A stretch of DNA of 64,000 nt, from the NCBI RefSeq assembly GCF_029029505.1, contig NZ_JAKJSD010000008.1:62001-126000 (forward strand). The letters are read 5' to 3'. Under the pieces are notes generated by a model. The model was not told the DNA's origin and searched no databases. It saw only the letters and a program-made list of their open reading frames with translations. Within the stretch, counting starts at the first letter, position 1. The number at the start of each line of letters is the position of its first letter. This DNA comes from Ancylomarina sp. DW003 (GTDB lineage Bacteria; Bacteroidota; Bacteroidia; Bacteroidales; Marinifilaceae). A program made the position numbers and the translations under genes. Shown in pieces: positions 8,408 to 15,724 of this stretch.

Positions 8408-8680
8408 ATGTCGAATTCAGGTGGGATTATCACAGCTTTATTAGCAGGCTGTGCTATTGGTGTAGGTATAGGAATACTTTATGCACCAGACAAGGGAGAA
8501 GTAACTCGGGGAAAAATAAAAGAAAAGGCTAAAGAAAAAGCTGAAGAATTCGAAGCTTCTTTTGATAAAAACATGGAAAAAGTACGTGATAAAATCGATG
8601 ATTTGATTGAGGATCTGGAGAAGAAAATTGAATCATTCAAAAGAAAAGAGAAAGAGGAGGAACAAGAAGCTAAAGCCTGA
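8408..8680 (+). CDS. YtxH domain-containing small envelope-stress protein
   Basis: The ATG at 8408 gives a 90-residue protein with the YtxH signature: a glycine-rich hydrophobic N-terminal segment (ITALLAGCAIGVGIGILYAP) followed by a long, highly charged helix rich in Lys and Glu that should form a coiled coil. Relatives are membrane-anchored general-stress proteins of unknown mechanism. It heads a three-gene set with a holin-like membrane protein and a 67-residue basic protein, an arrangement seen in other Bacteroidota. The upstream TTG start is rejected because the predicted promoter covers it. Confidence 0.88.
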   Translation: MSNSGGIITALLAGCAIGVGIGILYAPDKGEVTRGKIKEKAKEKAEEFEASFDKNMEKVRDKIDDLIEDLEKKIESFKRKEKEEEQEAKA

Positions 8681-8744
8681 TTGTCTCAGCTATTCATACA
8701 ACAAACCGACCATTAATTAAATCAGTTCACTAAAATCGATCGTA

Positions 8745-9095
8745 TTGGAAAATATCCCGGATCTTTTCACTCAATTGAAAGAATTACTGACGGAGTATTT
8801 CGACTCCAGCATAGAATATTATAAGTTTTCGGGTTTCGAAAAACTTGTTCGCCTTGCTGTGGCCCTGTGTTTAACAGCCTTATTTTTCTTGCTGGCTATG
8901 TTTGCTTTGCTCTTTTTCGGTTTTGGTACGGCCGTGTGGCTAACTAATGTGTTGGGCAACGAAATACTTGGGTATTTGGGAACAGGGGCCATATACCTGA
9001 TACTGATATGCCTGATTTATCTGTTAAAAAAGCCTTTGATTGAACGCCCCTTAATCAAGCTCTTTTATAAGGTATTATACACCAAAAAGGAATAA
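8745..9095 (+). CDS. Phage-holin-like (Holin_3_6/DUF1469) membrane protein
   Basis: The 116-residue protein has a polar N-terminus (IPDLFTQLKELLTEYFDSSI) and two strong membrane segments at about residues 40-65 and 75-95, the layout of the actinobacterial-holin-like family. No phage genes are nearby, so a lysis role is unlikely; in Bacteroidota the family accompanies YtxH proteins. The start used is TTG, since no in-frame ATG is suitably placed and an in-frame stop lies just upstream. It follows the YtxH gene by 64 bp and is probably co-transcribed with it. Confidence 0.8.
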   Translation: MENIPDLFTQLKELLTEYFDSSIEYYKFSGFEKLVRLAVALCLTALFFLLAMFALLFFGFGTAVWLTNVLGNEILGYLGTGAIYLILICLIYLLKKPLIERPLIKLFYKVLYTKKE

Positions 9096-9200
9096 GAATT
9101 AAGCCTGTTTTTTCTCAATCAGAACCTTAGAAAAAACACAAGTCAATGGGCTAAATTGTATGACGACAAGCACTAATTCTCCTGTACTTAAAAAAATAAA

Positions 9201-9404
9201 ATGAACAGATTTAGATCACTCAAAGATATAGAGAAAGAGAAGTATCGCCTTCACCTGGAAAGGGAGTTGGCCCAATACAAACTCAACTTTTTTATTCGAA
9301 ATACCAAACGCAATTGGAGCACTGAGAGAATTATACAAAATAGCATTGGGCGTTTGCTGGGGCGCCTTGTGGAAGGCCTGTTCCACAAAAAAGAAAAATC
9401 TTAA
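9201..9404 (+). CDS. Conserved small basic protein of the YtxH/holin cluster
   Basis: This 67-residue protein is strongly basic and helical, with no membrane segment, signal peptide or recognised domain. Its place directly after the YtxH and holin-like genes on the same strand is a recurring Bacteroidota arrangement, which supports it as a real gene. It may be a cytoplasmic partner of the membrane proteins, but the function is unknown. Confidence 0.65.
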   Translation: MNRFRSLKDIEKEKYRLHLERELAQYKLNFFIRNTKRNWSTERIIQNSIGRLLGRLVEGLFHKKEKS

Positions 9405-9434
9405 GCTTCACTTTTCCCAATAAGACAAAAAAAT

Positions 9435-9457
9435 CCCCCTATCAGAACGATAGAGGG
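9435..9457. terminator. Imperfect hairpin between convergent genes
   Basis: CCCCCTATC and GATAGAGGGA can pair across AGAAC, with an A-run on the left and the two flanking genes ending on either side. It is a plausible bidirectional terminator, with imperfect pairing. Confidence 0.5.
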
Positions 9458-9488
9458 ACCCAAGTTTATGAAAAACTGTTTAAGTGTA

Positions 9489-10199
9489 CTAAACAGTGCC
9501 TTCCTGAGGTTCTAACTCAGACGAATCCGTTTTGTCTTTTGTATTTTTACCAATCGGAAACTTAAACCATCTTAGCATTTCCTCGTTGCTGGCATAAATA
9601 ATTTTCGCCGCCTTCATATACTTGGCCAGTTTCTCGTATATTTTATTCAAACATGCTATTCGCTCATCGGTAGCACGACCTCTGTCCACACGGCATTTGG
9701 TTTGCTGATCCATATTCATTTTCAACTTATCCTTCAGCTCATTAATTTTCGTATAAGTCGCATCGGTCCAAGCCGCCTTGGTCATGGCAGTCTTATGCAA
9801 ATTAGCAATCAAAATAAAGTCTGAATAAAACATGAACATGGCTCTGCCCGATTTCCTGGCCGCCTCGTAGTCGTTAAAACCGAACTGATTCCAAATATGT
9901 TTCTTGTTAGGGAATACATTCTCTATCTCGAACTTACATGCCTGAAAAAACTTGGCACATTCCTCAACACAAGTATTAATATTTTCGGTAGCCTGTGCCT
10001 GAATATCCACATACACCTTATCCGATGGGATGGTGTTGGCATCAGCATACAGGATTTCTATTTCCTGTAATCTTTCAGCTGTAAAAAATACCGAGAAAGA
10101 TGTAAATCTCACCTCCTCTTCTTTAATCAAATTAATGCTTTGGCTCACCCAGTTCATAAAAACCGCATCGGAGCAACTGTACAATCTCGAATGGTTCAT
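9489..10199 (-). CDS. Hypothetical helical protein, 236 aa
   Basis: I do not recognise this family. The protein is predicted mainly helical and soluble, without signal peptide or membrane segment. It has scattered Cys residues (for example NTCVEECAKFFQAC near residue 77) and a charged, low-complexity C-terminus. The start ATG at 10199 is followed by well-structured, non-repetitive sequence, which supports a real gene. It is transcribed alone, facing the YtxH cluster, with about 1 kb of gene-free DNA upstream. Confidence 0.7.
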   Translation of the reverse strand: MNHSRLYSCSDAVFMNWVSQSINLIKEEEVRFTSFSVFFTAERLQEIEILYADANTIPSDKVYVDIQAQATENINTCVEECAKFFQACKFEIENVFPNKKHIWNQFGFNDYEAARKSGRAMFMFYSDFILIANLHKTAMTKAAWTDATYTKINELKDKLKMNMDQQTKCRVDRGRATDERIACLNKIYEKLAKYMKAAKIIYASNEEMLRWFKFPIGKNTKDKTDSSELEPQEGTV

Positions 10200-10458
10200 C
10201 TTATCAATATGTTTTAATTAATACTAACTAAAGGATGGAAAATAGTCAAACTTATGTTTAAACACAAGATAACATCATATTATTTTCACCTCTGATTAAA
10301 TTTATTTAAACACACTTAAAAACAAAGCTAAACCCCTTTCTACAAAAGCAATACAAAAACAACACAGAAGTAAAAGATTAAACATACACCTGACACAAAT
10401 GTAATTTAATGCCACTATTTTAACACAACAATATGTTCAGTTGAAATTTATTATAACT

Positions 10459-10647
10459 CACCTGAAATCATCCGGCAGTCACCTGTAATTTTCCGCCACT
10501 CACCTAAAGTTTTCCGTCACTCGGTTGATCCATTCCGCCACTCCGTTGCAACGTTCCGCCATCACGTTGTTATCTTCCGCCACTCCGTTGATACGTTCCG
10601 CCATCACGTTGCTATCTTCCGCCGCTCCGTTGAAGCGTTCCGCCGCC
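10459..10647. repeat. 21-bp minisatellite, nine units, partly in 42-bp pairs
   Basis: Nine consecutive 21-bp units run without gaps. The typical core is TTCCGCCA in the second half of each unit. Units 5 to 8 alternate between a CCGTTG...GTTCCGCCATC type and an ACGTTG...CTTCCGCCACT type, making a 42-bp higher-order repeat; units 1 to 3 are more diverged (CACCTG...). Since 21 is a multiple of three, the minus strand stays open and would read as heptapeptides such as AERINGV and AEDNNVM, but no complete gene context surrounds it. Confidence 0.9.
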
Positions 10648-11065
10648 CATAAATTCCAACAGATAGCCAACATAAAATAAAGCACTAGAATAAGAAAGCA
10701 AGTGAGTAAAAATATTTAACAGGATAGAAATAAATAAAAGTAAAGAGAGAGATAACACTAGCAAAATAGAGACGAAAAACGACAATACACTTACTTTACA
10801 TTGCAAATTAACACCCACACATGCCAACAGGAATAAAAGGCTGATTTAAAGAAAATAAATCAACTAAAACTAAAAAATTCGATAAAACAAAATAAGACAA
10901 AAAACTCCTTTATTGGAACACACCTACCCTAAAGTGTAGGTATTGATAAATTCTTGATAAAAAGAATCATAATTATTAGACTCAGGAGATAAAATGGTGG
11001 GATTATGCTTACTTTTAACATTCAAAAAATAAATCAACACTTGGTAAGAGAGCTATGGTTTATGG

Positions 11066-11112
11066 AAAAGGTGTTGTTAGCTCTCCAATATGGAGTTATA
11101 ACAACACCTTTT
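11066..11112. terminator. Long perfect hairpin AAAAGGTGTTGTTA / TAACAACACCTTTT
   Basis: Arms at 11066-11079 and 11099-11112 are 14 bp perfect complements, and inside them CTCC/GGAG can extend the stem. The A-flank and T-flank make it a possible terminator in either direction, yet no gene ends here on either strand. Confidence 0.6.
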
Positions 11113-11185
11113 AATACGATATATAAGAAATAACAACCATATGCTTGTTATAAAACTAGTTCTGTGCAATTAAATCCAAAAAACT

Positions 11186-12169
11186 ATGTACATATTTGAA
11201 ATAGAAAAATTAAGACTAGGTGATATAATTTTGATTAAATCAGAGACTCGGATATCTCAAATGGTTCGAAGATTGACCCAAAGTCAATATTCTCACGCAA
11301 TCTTATACGTTGATATCTGCAGTGTTATCGATTCTGATGGTTATGGTGTGCAATCAAATAACATTCATAGAAGATTAGTCGCGAAAGAAAATGATGCAGT
11401 GGTACTTCGATTAAAGGACGAAAATAAGAATAGTGTTTTAAATAAAGTCGAAGTGTTTGCAAGGCGGAAAATAGGCACCGAATATTCAACTGAAGAAGCA
11501 AAAATTGCTTTAATCAGCAAAGAGTTGAAAGCAAAGGAGTCCAATAGACAATTCTGCACAAGATTTGTTGCTCAAGCATACCATAATGCAGGAATTGATC
11601 TTGTTGAAAATCCCGATTATTGTGTTCCAGAAGAATTGCTAAATTCAGATGAGTTACAAATTATAGATGGTGTATTAAGAGAAGCATCTGAAAAGGAGAT
11701 TGAATTTGCCAATTCTGAGAATCCTTTAGCAAAACAAATGGAAATACATAAAAATATTTTTCAAAGAGCAAGAGAACTTTCAGGACTTGACATACAGACT
11801 TTTGAAAATGTAAATCAAGTAATTATTGATATGCCAGAGATTGATTCTGAGTTAACAGATTTTGTTAGAAATTCAGGTTATTTGACAATGATGGAATATG
11901 ATGTCGAAAAAAATCCATGGCATTATAATGCTAAAAAAATGATTGAACATTATAATACCCCTGAAGTTATCGTAGATACTTCAATGTTTTTTGCATCCAC
12001 CGAATCGAAGACAAGAGAAAGATTAAATATGTCAATTAATGCATTGATTCAATTAGATAAAAACTTTCCTCGTGAATACTTTAAGATGGAAATAGAATTA
12101 TATCGCAAATTAATAGACTTTAGTTATACTAGAGAAAGTGAGGCAATTAAGGTTCTAAAGTATTATTAA
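11186..12169 (+). CDS. YiiX-like NlpC/P60-superfamily protein with C-terminal helical domain
   Basis: The N-terminal 140 residues carry the permuted papain-like motifs: GDIILIKSETRISQMVR (residues 12-28), YSHAILYVD with the candidate His near 36, and FCTRFVAQAYHNAGI with the candidate nucleophile Cys near 120. Unlike the homologue at 4732-5409 there is no N-terminal hydrophobic segment, so it should be cytoplasmic. The remaining 180 residues are helical and unrecognised. The gene is isolated and AT-rich, flanked by hairpin-rich non-coding DNA like the following two units, which suggests a mobile cassette-type gene. Substrate unknown. Confidence 0.75.
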   Translation: MYIFEIEKLRLGDIILIKSETRISQMVRRLTQSQYSHAILYVDICSVIDSDGYGVQSNNIHRRLVAKENDAVVLRLKDENKNSVLNKVEVFARRKIGTEYSTEEAKIALISKELKAKESNRQFCTRFVAQAYHNAGIDLVENPDYCVPEELLNSDELQIIDGVLREASEKEIEFANSENPLAKQMEIHKNIFQRARELSGLDIQTFENVNQVIIDMPEIDSELTDFVRNSGYLTMMEYDVEKNPWHYNAKKMIEHYNTPEVIVDTSMFFASTESKTRERLNMSINALIQLDKNFPREYFKMEIELYRKLIDFSYTRESEAIKVLKYY

Positions 12170-12185
12170 ACCAAAAATATAACTA

Positions 12186-12339
12186 ATGCAACCTGCTAAT
12201 TCAAAAAAAACTCAGAGAAGAATGGGGAGATGAACCTTGTGACCACACTAAGTTTGAAAAAGAGTATTATTTAGGAACTCATACTATGGATTATATTTGT
12301 ACAATTTGTGGACGAGATTTCACAAAAAAAAGAGCGTGA
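12186..12339 (+). pseudogene. Small CxxC zinc-finger-like protein, frameshifted in an A8 run
   Basis: From the ATG at 12186 the frame reads MQPANSKK and then fails after a run of eight A (12203-12210). In the frame one base earlier the sequence continues as LREEWGDEPCDH, a spacer with EKEYYLGTHT, then DYICTICGRDFTKKRA and a stop at 12337-12339. Joined, this gives a protein of about 50 residues with a Cys-x-His plus Cys-x-x-Cys set able to bind zinc. No ATG exists in the second frame after its upstream stop at 12184. Either one A was gained in the homopolymer, the read is wrong, or a non-ATG start is used. Confidence 0.55.
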
Positions 12340-12597
12340 TAAAATTTTTGAAAATAGGATAAAACCATAAGAATAACAGCACACAACACACGCTCACATA
12401 ACATAGGCGGATAGGGGGTTTTCGAAGGTTTTATGCTTTTATGGGCAACGGCAAGGCAGCCATTTCAGAATAGTTATAGTTAAATTTAATCCTAAAATAG
12501 CTACCTTGCCTTTTTATAAAAATTGATACATAAATCAACTAAGGCGCCTACGTTACACAGCGCCATCCGTTACCAGCAATTTTGAAAAACGAAACAT
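12340..12597. other. Structured, cassette-like non-coding boundary
   Basis: No gene is present. The stretch can fold: GGCAAGG.AGC (from about 12448) faces GCT.CCTTGCC (to about 12511) with a following T-run, and GGCGC/GCGCC pair at about 12543-12564. It ends in CCGTTACCAGCAATTTTG shortly before the next ATG. Gene-boundary sequences of this general style recur around isolated genes in Bacteroidota, which suggests a cassette-like junction; this rests on recalled pattern, not on a search. Confidence 0.45.
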
Positions 12598-13419
12598 ATG
12601 ATTTTAGTTGTAATTTCGATTTATATATTAGTCGGATTGATTCCGAAATGGATACTTAAGAAAGATTATGAAACTTTATGCGATAATTTCAGTTGGAAAA
12701 TTCCATTATTTAAACTTTCAGGGCTATTGGTTAGTTTAAGTCTAGCCTTCATTTTAATTTCTATTGTTACATTCTCTACAAAGAAGCAATTTATTGAGAA
12801 TAAGAATGCTATTTATGGTTTAGAATTTAATACTGTAATGGAAAACTTGGGGTTTGAAGATGGAATGAAGATCAAAAGCATTAATGATAAAGCTGTAAAT
12901 AAAATTTCAGATATTATTCCAACAATCATATTGGAATACGATAAATCCAGCGTTAGTATTGATAAAGACGGAATAGAAAGCTTAATAACTTTGGATTCAA
13001 AAGCTAAAGGACAACTACTTCAATCAGTTAATCATGATTATATTAAACCTATTATGCATGAGGGAGACAAGTATATTAAAATTACAACTGTGAATAATGA
13101 TATTTCAGATGTCTTTTTCCGGTTTAAAACATTATGGAATAAAGCGATGAATTTTATTAATCCAAGTCCAAAAGATGTTGGAGGTTTTATGGTGTTTTCT
13201 GCACAGACTAATGTAGTTGGATATGCAATATATTTTTCTTACACCTTAATTCTGCTGGGAATCGTAAACCTTTTACCTATGCCTGGTTTTAATATTGGAA
13301 ATGCAATAATTTCTACAATTGAAATAAAGAGGAGAAAATATTATAATAGGAAGAAAAAGAGAATTGTTGGATTGATCTCAATAGTTCTTGTGATTATATT
13401 TCTATTAAGTGGATTATAA
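12598..13419 (+). CDS. Degenerate site-2-protease-like (M50/RseP-like) membrane protein
   Basis: The 273-residue protein has membrane segments at about 1-20, 38-60, 205-225 and 255-273 and a central PDZ-like region (GFEDGMKIKSIND, residues 85-97). The segment LLGIVNLLPMPGFNIGN (about 219-235) closely resembles the second active-site helix of RseP-type proteases, where NLLPIPxLDGG is normal, but the metal-binding Asp region reads FNIG. No HExxH motif is present. The order PDZ-like then NLLP helix matches the C-terminal half of RseP, so it looks like a non-catalytic relative or a remnant. The gene stands alone between cassette-like non-coding stretches. Confidence 0.65.
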   Translation: MILVVISIYILVGLIPKWILKKDYETLCDNFSWKIPLFKLSGLLVSLSLAFILISIVTFSTKKQFIENKNAIYGLEFNTVMENLGFEDGMKIKSINDKAVNKISDIIPTIILEYDKSSVSIDKDGIESLITLDSKAKGQLLQSVNHDYIKPIMHEGDKYIKITTVNNDISDVFFRFKTLWNKAMNFINPSPKDVGGFMVFSAQTNVVGYAIYFSYTLILLGIVNLLPMPGFNIGNAIISTIEIKRRKYYNRKKKRIVGLISIVLVIIFLLSGL

Positions 13420-13742
13420 AAACATCTGGTAACAAAAGTTAAAATTAATGGGTGGTGACACTCAACCAGATAATGTAACAAAACTATAAACGCTAGTGTT
13501 TTTTTGATAAAGCGATAGTTATAAATCGCCCACGCAACTTAGCAAGACTGTTACAGAGCGATTAGCACTATTTCCCCTTACAGTTATGAGTTCACTGCCT
13601 TCGTTTCACTTGTCGTCCTGTAGTAAGGAATAAAAATTAAACAATTTAAAGGCTGCCACTCCCTGTTTGGCAGCCTTTTTGATATCATCAGCAGAGTAAA
13701 CTGAATTAGGCTTAAATTTAGGATGCGACTAAAAACAAATAT
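13420..13742. other. Non-coding gap ending in a strong terminator
   Basis: No gene is seen. The stretch contains inverted pairs such as CATCTGGT/ACCAGAT (about 13422-13474) and GCGAT/ATCGC (about 13512-13530), similar in style to 12340-12597. A separate terminator lies at 13648-13680. Confidence 0.5.
13648..13680 (+). terminator. Rho-independent terminator
   Basis: AAAGGCTGCCA and TGGCAGCCTTTTT form a GC-rich stem with a short loop and a T-run. It closes the cassette-like region before the 13743 gene. Confidence 0.8.
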
Positions 13743-13937
13743 ATGTATCCCTATCACAATAAAATAAAACAGCGAATAAGGAATAATGAACTGCTAAGCT
13801 ACGAGTATGTGGATAGTTATAAAAACATTAGTCCCTGTTTGCTTTTGCATTTTATTACGGAGCCTAAAATAAGGCCCATTCGGGAACATCGATTTAAAGA
13901 ATACGAAGAACTATTGAATAAACTGGCGAACAAATGA
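13743..13937 (+). CDS. Small conserved Bacteroidota protein, 64 aa
   Basis: This 64-residue basic protein (core KNISPCLLLHF, then TEPKIRPIREHRFKEY) resembles a short Bacteroidota protein sometimes annotated, with little basis, as thermostable hemolysin delta-VPH. I see no signal peptide, membrane segment or known domain. Its stop overlaps the start of the DUF1287 gene (ATGA), so the two are almost certainly translated from one transcript. The function is unknown. Confidence 0.65.
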   Translation: MYPYHNKIKQRIRNNELLSYEYVDSYKNISPCLLLHFITEPKIRPIREHRFKEYEELLNKLANK

Positions 13938-14509
13938 AAAAACAAACCCTATTCCTACTCTTTGCCCTGCTGCTGGGGCAATTGGGCTATGCTCAAAACG
14001 CAAAAAGCTCCTTGTCGGACTGTGCCCTGGCATTAACCAAACAGAGGGTGAGCTACGATCCCTCCTATTTTTCTATTGCCTATCCCAATGGCGATGTCCC
14101 TGCTGATAAGGGTGTTTGCACCGATGTGGTGATTCGGGCCTATCGCCTAAAGGGTATCGATTTACAAAAGGAAGTTCACGAAGATATGAAGGCCAACTTT
14201 AAGCTCTATCCTAAAATTTGGGGTCTGAAAACAACGGATAAAAACATCGACCACAGGCGTGTTCCCAACCTTATGACTTATTTTAAGAGACAAGGCGCTT
14301 CGGAAGCCATTACCCAACACGCTGCTGACTACCAACCCAACGATATTGTTTGTTGGCGTCTGGAAGGTGGCTTAACCCATATCGGAATTGTTGTTAACAG
14401 GAAATCGGCCGATGGAAAAAGGCATTTGATTGTGCACAATATTGGTGCAGGTCAGGTCGTCGAAGACTGCCTTTTCGATTTTAAAATTATTGGACATTAC
14501 AGGTATTAA
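13934..14509 (+). CDS. DUF1287 (YijF-like) exported protein
   Basis: The 191-residue protein has a clear signal peptide (FLLFALLLGQLGYAQ) and the DUF1287 pattern. A conserved Cys sits in GVCTDVVIRAYR (near residue 57) and a His in LTHIGIVVN (near residue 149), consistent with an NlpC/P60-like Cys-His arrangement. The segment HRRVPNLMTYFKRQG between them is typical of the family. It should act in the periplasm, possibly on peptidoglycan or a peptide; this is inferred. The start overlaps the end of the preceding 64-residue gene. Confidence 0.85.
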   Translation: MKKQTLFLLFALLLGQLGYAQNAKSSLSDCALALTKQRVSYDPSYFSIAYPNGDVPADKGVCTDVVIRAYRLKGIDLQKEVHEDMKANFKLYPKIWGLKTTDKNIDHRRVPNLMTYFKRQGASEAITQHAADYQPNDIVCWRLEGGLTHIGIVVNRKSADGKRHLIVHNIGAGQVVEDCLFDFKIIGHYRY

Positions 14510-14530
14510 ATACATAAACTAACACACAAA

Positions 14531-14800
14531 ATGGTGACAACAGATAGTGAACTAAGCGCCTTGCCCAATCTGGGAAAAACATTGACAGACAAGCTAAAAC
14601 TAGCGGGTATTGACAGCCCGGATAACCTGAGACAAATGGGTAGCGAAAAAGCCTTTTTAAAACTAAGTACCATAGACAAACATGCCTGTCTGAACATGCT
14701 TTATGCTTTGGAAGGTGCCATTCAGGGCATCAGGTGGCACAGCCTAAGCCAGGAGAGGAAAAGTGAGCTAAAGCTTTTCTACAATATGACCACCCGATAA
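14531..14800 (+). CDS. TfoX C-terminal domain-like helix-hairpin-helix protein
   Basis: This 89-residue protein consists of one domain resembling the C-terminal domain of TfoX/Sxy. LSALPNLGKTLTDKLKLAGI (residues 8-27) is the helix-hairpin-helix-like start, followed by DNLRQMGSEKAFLKL and ALEGAIQGIRWHSLS. The N-terminal TfoX domain is absent, as in many Bacteroidota homologues, so a competence role should not be assumed. It follows the DUF1287 gene by 21 bp on the same strand. Confidence 0.8.
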   Translation: MVTTDSELSALPNLGKTLTDKLKLAGIDSPDNLRQMGSEKAFLKLSTIDKHACLNMLYALEGAIQGIRWHSLSQERKSELKLFYNMTTR

Positions 14801-14870
14801 GGTATAAAAAGCAAGACTAAAAAATATTTATTACATTTAGGTAATTGTACAAATCTAAAAAATTGAAATT

Positions 14871-15020
14871 ATGATTTTAGGAGTTGCCGGATGGCTTAGT
14901 GGAAAATTAGGTTGGGATGTGAAATTTATCAGAATAGCTTTTGTTGTGTCTGTACTGTTTTTTGGTGCCGGAATAGGGCTGTATTTAATTTTATGGTTGG
15001 TAAAAATGTTCTCAAAATAA
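14871..15020 (+). CDS. Minimal PspC-domain membrane protein, 49 aa
   Basis: A short frame from the ATG at 14871 encodes 49 residues that are almost entirely a PspC domain: GVAGWLSGKLGWDVKFIRIA (residues 4-23), then one membrane helix (VVSVLFFGAGIGLYLILWLV). PspC proteins respond to envelope stress in enterobacteria, while single-domain forms like this are common in Bacteroidota and uncharacterised. It lies 70 bp after the TfoX-like gene and is followed 24 bp later by a strong terminator, so it ends that transcription unit. Confidence 0.8.
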   Translation: MILGVAGWLSGKLGWDVKFIRIAFVVSVLFFGAGIGLYLILWLVKMFSK

Positions 15021-15043
15021 GACTCTTGTTTCAAAACACATAT

Positions 15044-15078
15044 AAGGCTGTCACTCTCTCCGATTGACAGCCTTTTTT
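15044..15078 (+). terminator. Rho-independent terminator after the PspC gene
   Basis: AAGGCTGTCA (15044-15053) and TGACAGCCTT (15065-15074) pair perfectly around an 11-nt loop and are followed by a run of T. Confidence 0.9.
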
Positions 15079-15384
15079 ATAGCTTTTCCCCTCCTGCCTA
15101 AGGCTTAAATTACATCAGAGATAAAATCTAAAAAAAAGAGGCTTCGCCTTATTTTAACCTTGCATAAAGCTTCATTCTCTACAAGCAAGCCTACCTGTCC
15201 TTGTTCAAGACTATACGGTAATAAACCTCAACTTATATACAAGCTAATAATAAGCCACTTGACTTAAACGAATCTTCACCTATGCTTAACAAATAAATTA
15301 TGAATGCTGAATTGAAATAATTAAATTTATGAAGCAATTTACAAGAATCAAATAATCAATTTACTAATTTAAATCTACACAGAA
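15079..15384. other. Gene-free gap upstream of the unknown four-gene block
   Basis: About 300 bp without a credible gene or strong repeat. It presumably carries the promoter of the 15385-19522 block, but no clear TAnnTTTG box was found. Confidence 0.45.
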
Positions 15385-15717
15385 ATGGGACTAAAAAAAG
15401 CCTTAGGCGCACTCGACAATGCAGTTAAAGATTTAACCTCTCTTCATGTACAAACCTTTAGCGGCGAAATTACGTCTACAATTGACGGAAGCCAATCTTA
15501 TGACAATATCAGACAGCTTGTTAAAAAAGCAAGCACCAATGGTGATATCACACTTGTTGCGGAAACATTGGCTCAATTCGATGGCGACTCTTACAACTTT
15601 ATCAAGCAAGAACTGGATGATATTCCAAAACTAGCCTTAGAAGTTCATAAGAATGCGGTTCAATCCGGAATCGATACCAGACTTGGTTTACTTACTTTGT
15701 TTAAAGATCTTTTTTAA
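15385..15717 (+). CDS. Hypothetical protein, 110 aa, first gene of unknown block
   Basis: I do not recognise this protein. It is soluble and helical, with no signal peptide; the N-terminus (GLKKALGALDNAVKDLTSLH) is amphipathic and Cys is absent. It precedes the 503-residue gene by only 7 bp on the same strand, which suggests tight translational coupling and a stoichiometric or chaperone-like relation. A small partner of the larger protein is inferred from spacing only. Confidence 0.65.
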   Translation: MGLKKALGALDNAVKDLTSLHVQTFSGEITSTIDGSQSYDNIRQLVKKASTNGDITLVAETLAQFDGDSYNFIKQELDDIPKLALEVHKNAVQSGIDTRLGLLTLFKDLF

Positions 15718-15724
15718 TTGAATA

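Larger units (their letters stand above)
10200..11185. other. Gene-free AT-rich region at the start of the accessory zone
   Basis: I see no credible gene in this stretch. It holds a 21-bp tandem repeat (10459-10647), a small hairpin ACCTAC/GTAGGT near 10925-10945, a long perfect hairpin (11066-11112) and an inverted repeat ATAACAA/TTGTTAT (11130-11151). Short minus-strand frames of 61 and 71 codons at 10500-10827 come from the repeat and from hydrophobic AT-rich sequence and overlap each other. Confidence 0.6.

Noticed and set aside
8745-9095. Prophage holin
   Set aside because: No lysin, capsid, portal or integrase gene is nearby; the family is common as a host membrane protein beside YtxH.
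10500-10827. Two overlapping minus-strand frames of 61 and 71 codons
   Set aside because: One is generated by the 21-bp repeat and the other is low-complexity hydrophobic sequence; they overlap in different frames and have no start signals.
13743-13937. Hemolysin annotation for the 64-aa protein
   Set aside because: Nothing in the sequence (no signal, no membrane segment) supports a lytic function; the name appears to be inherited annotation.
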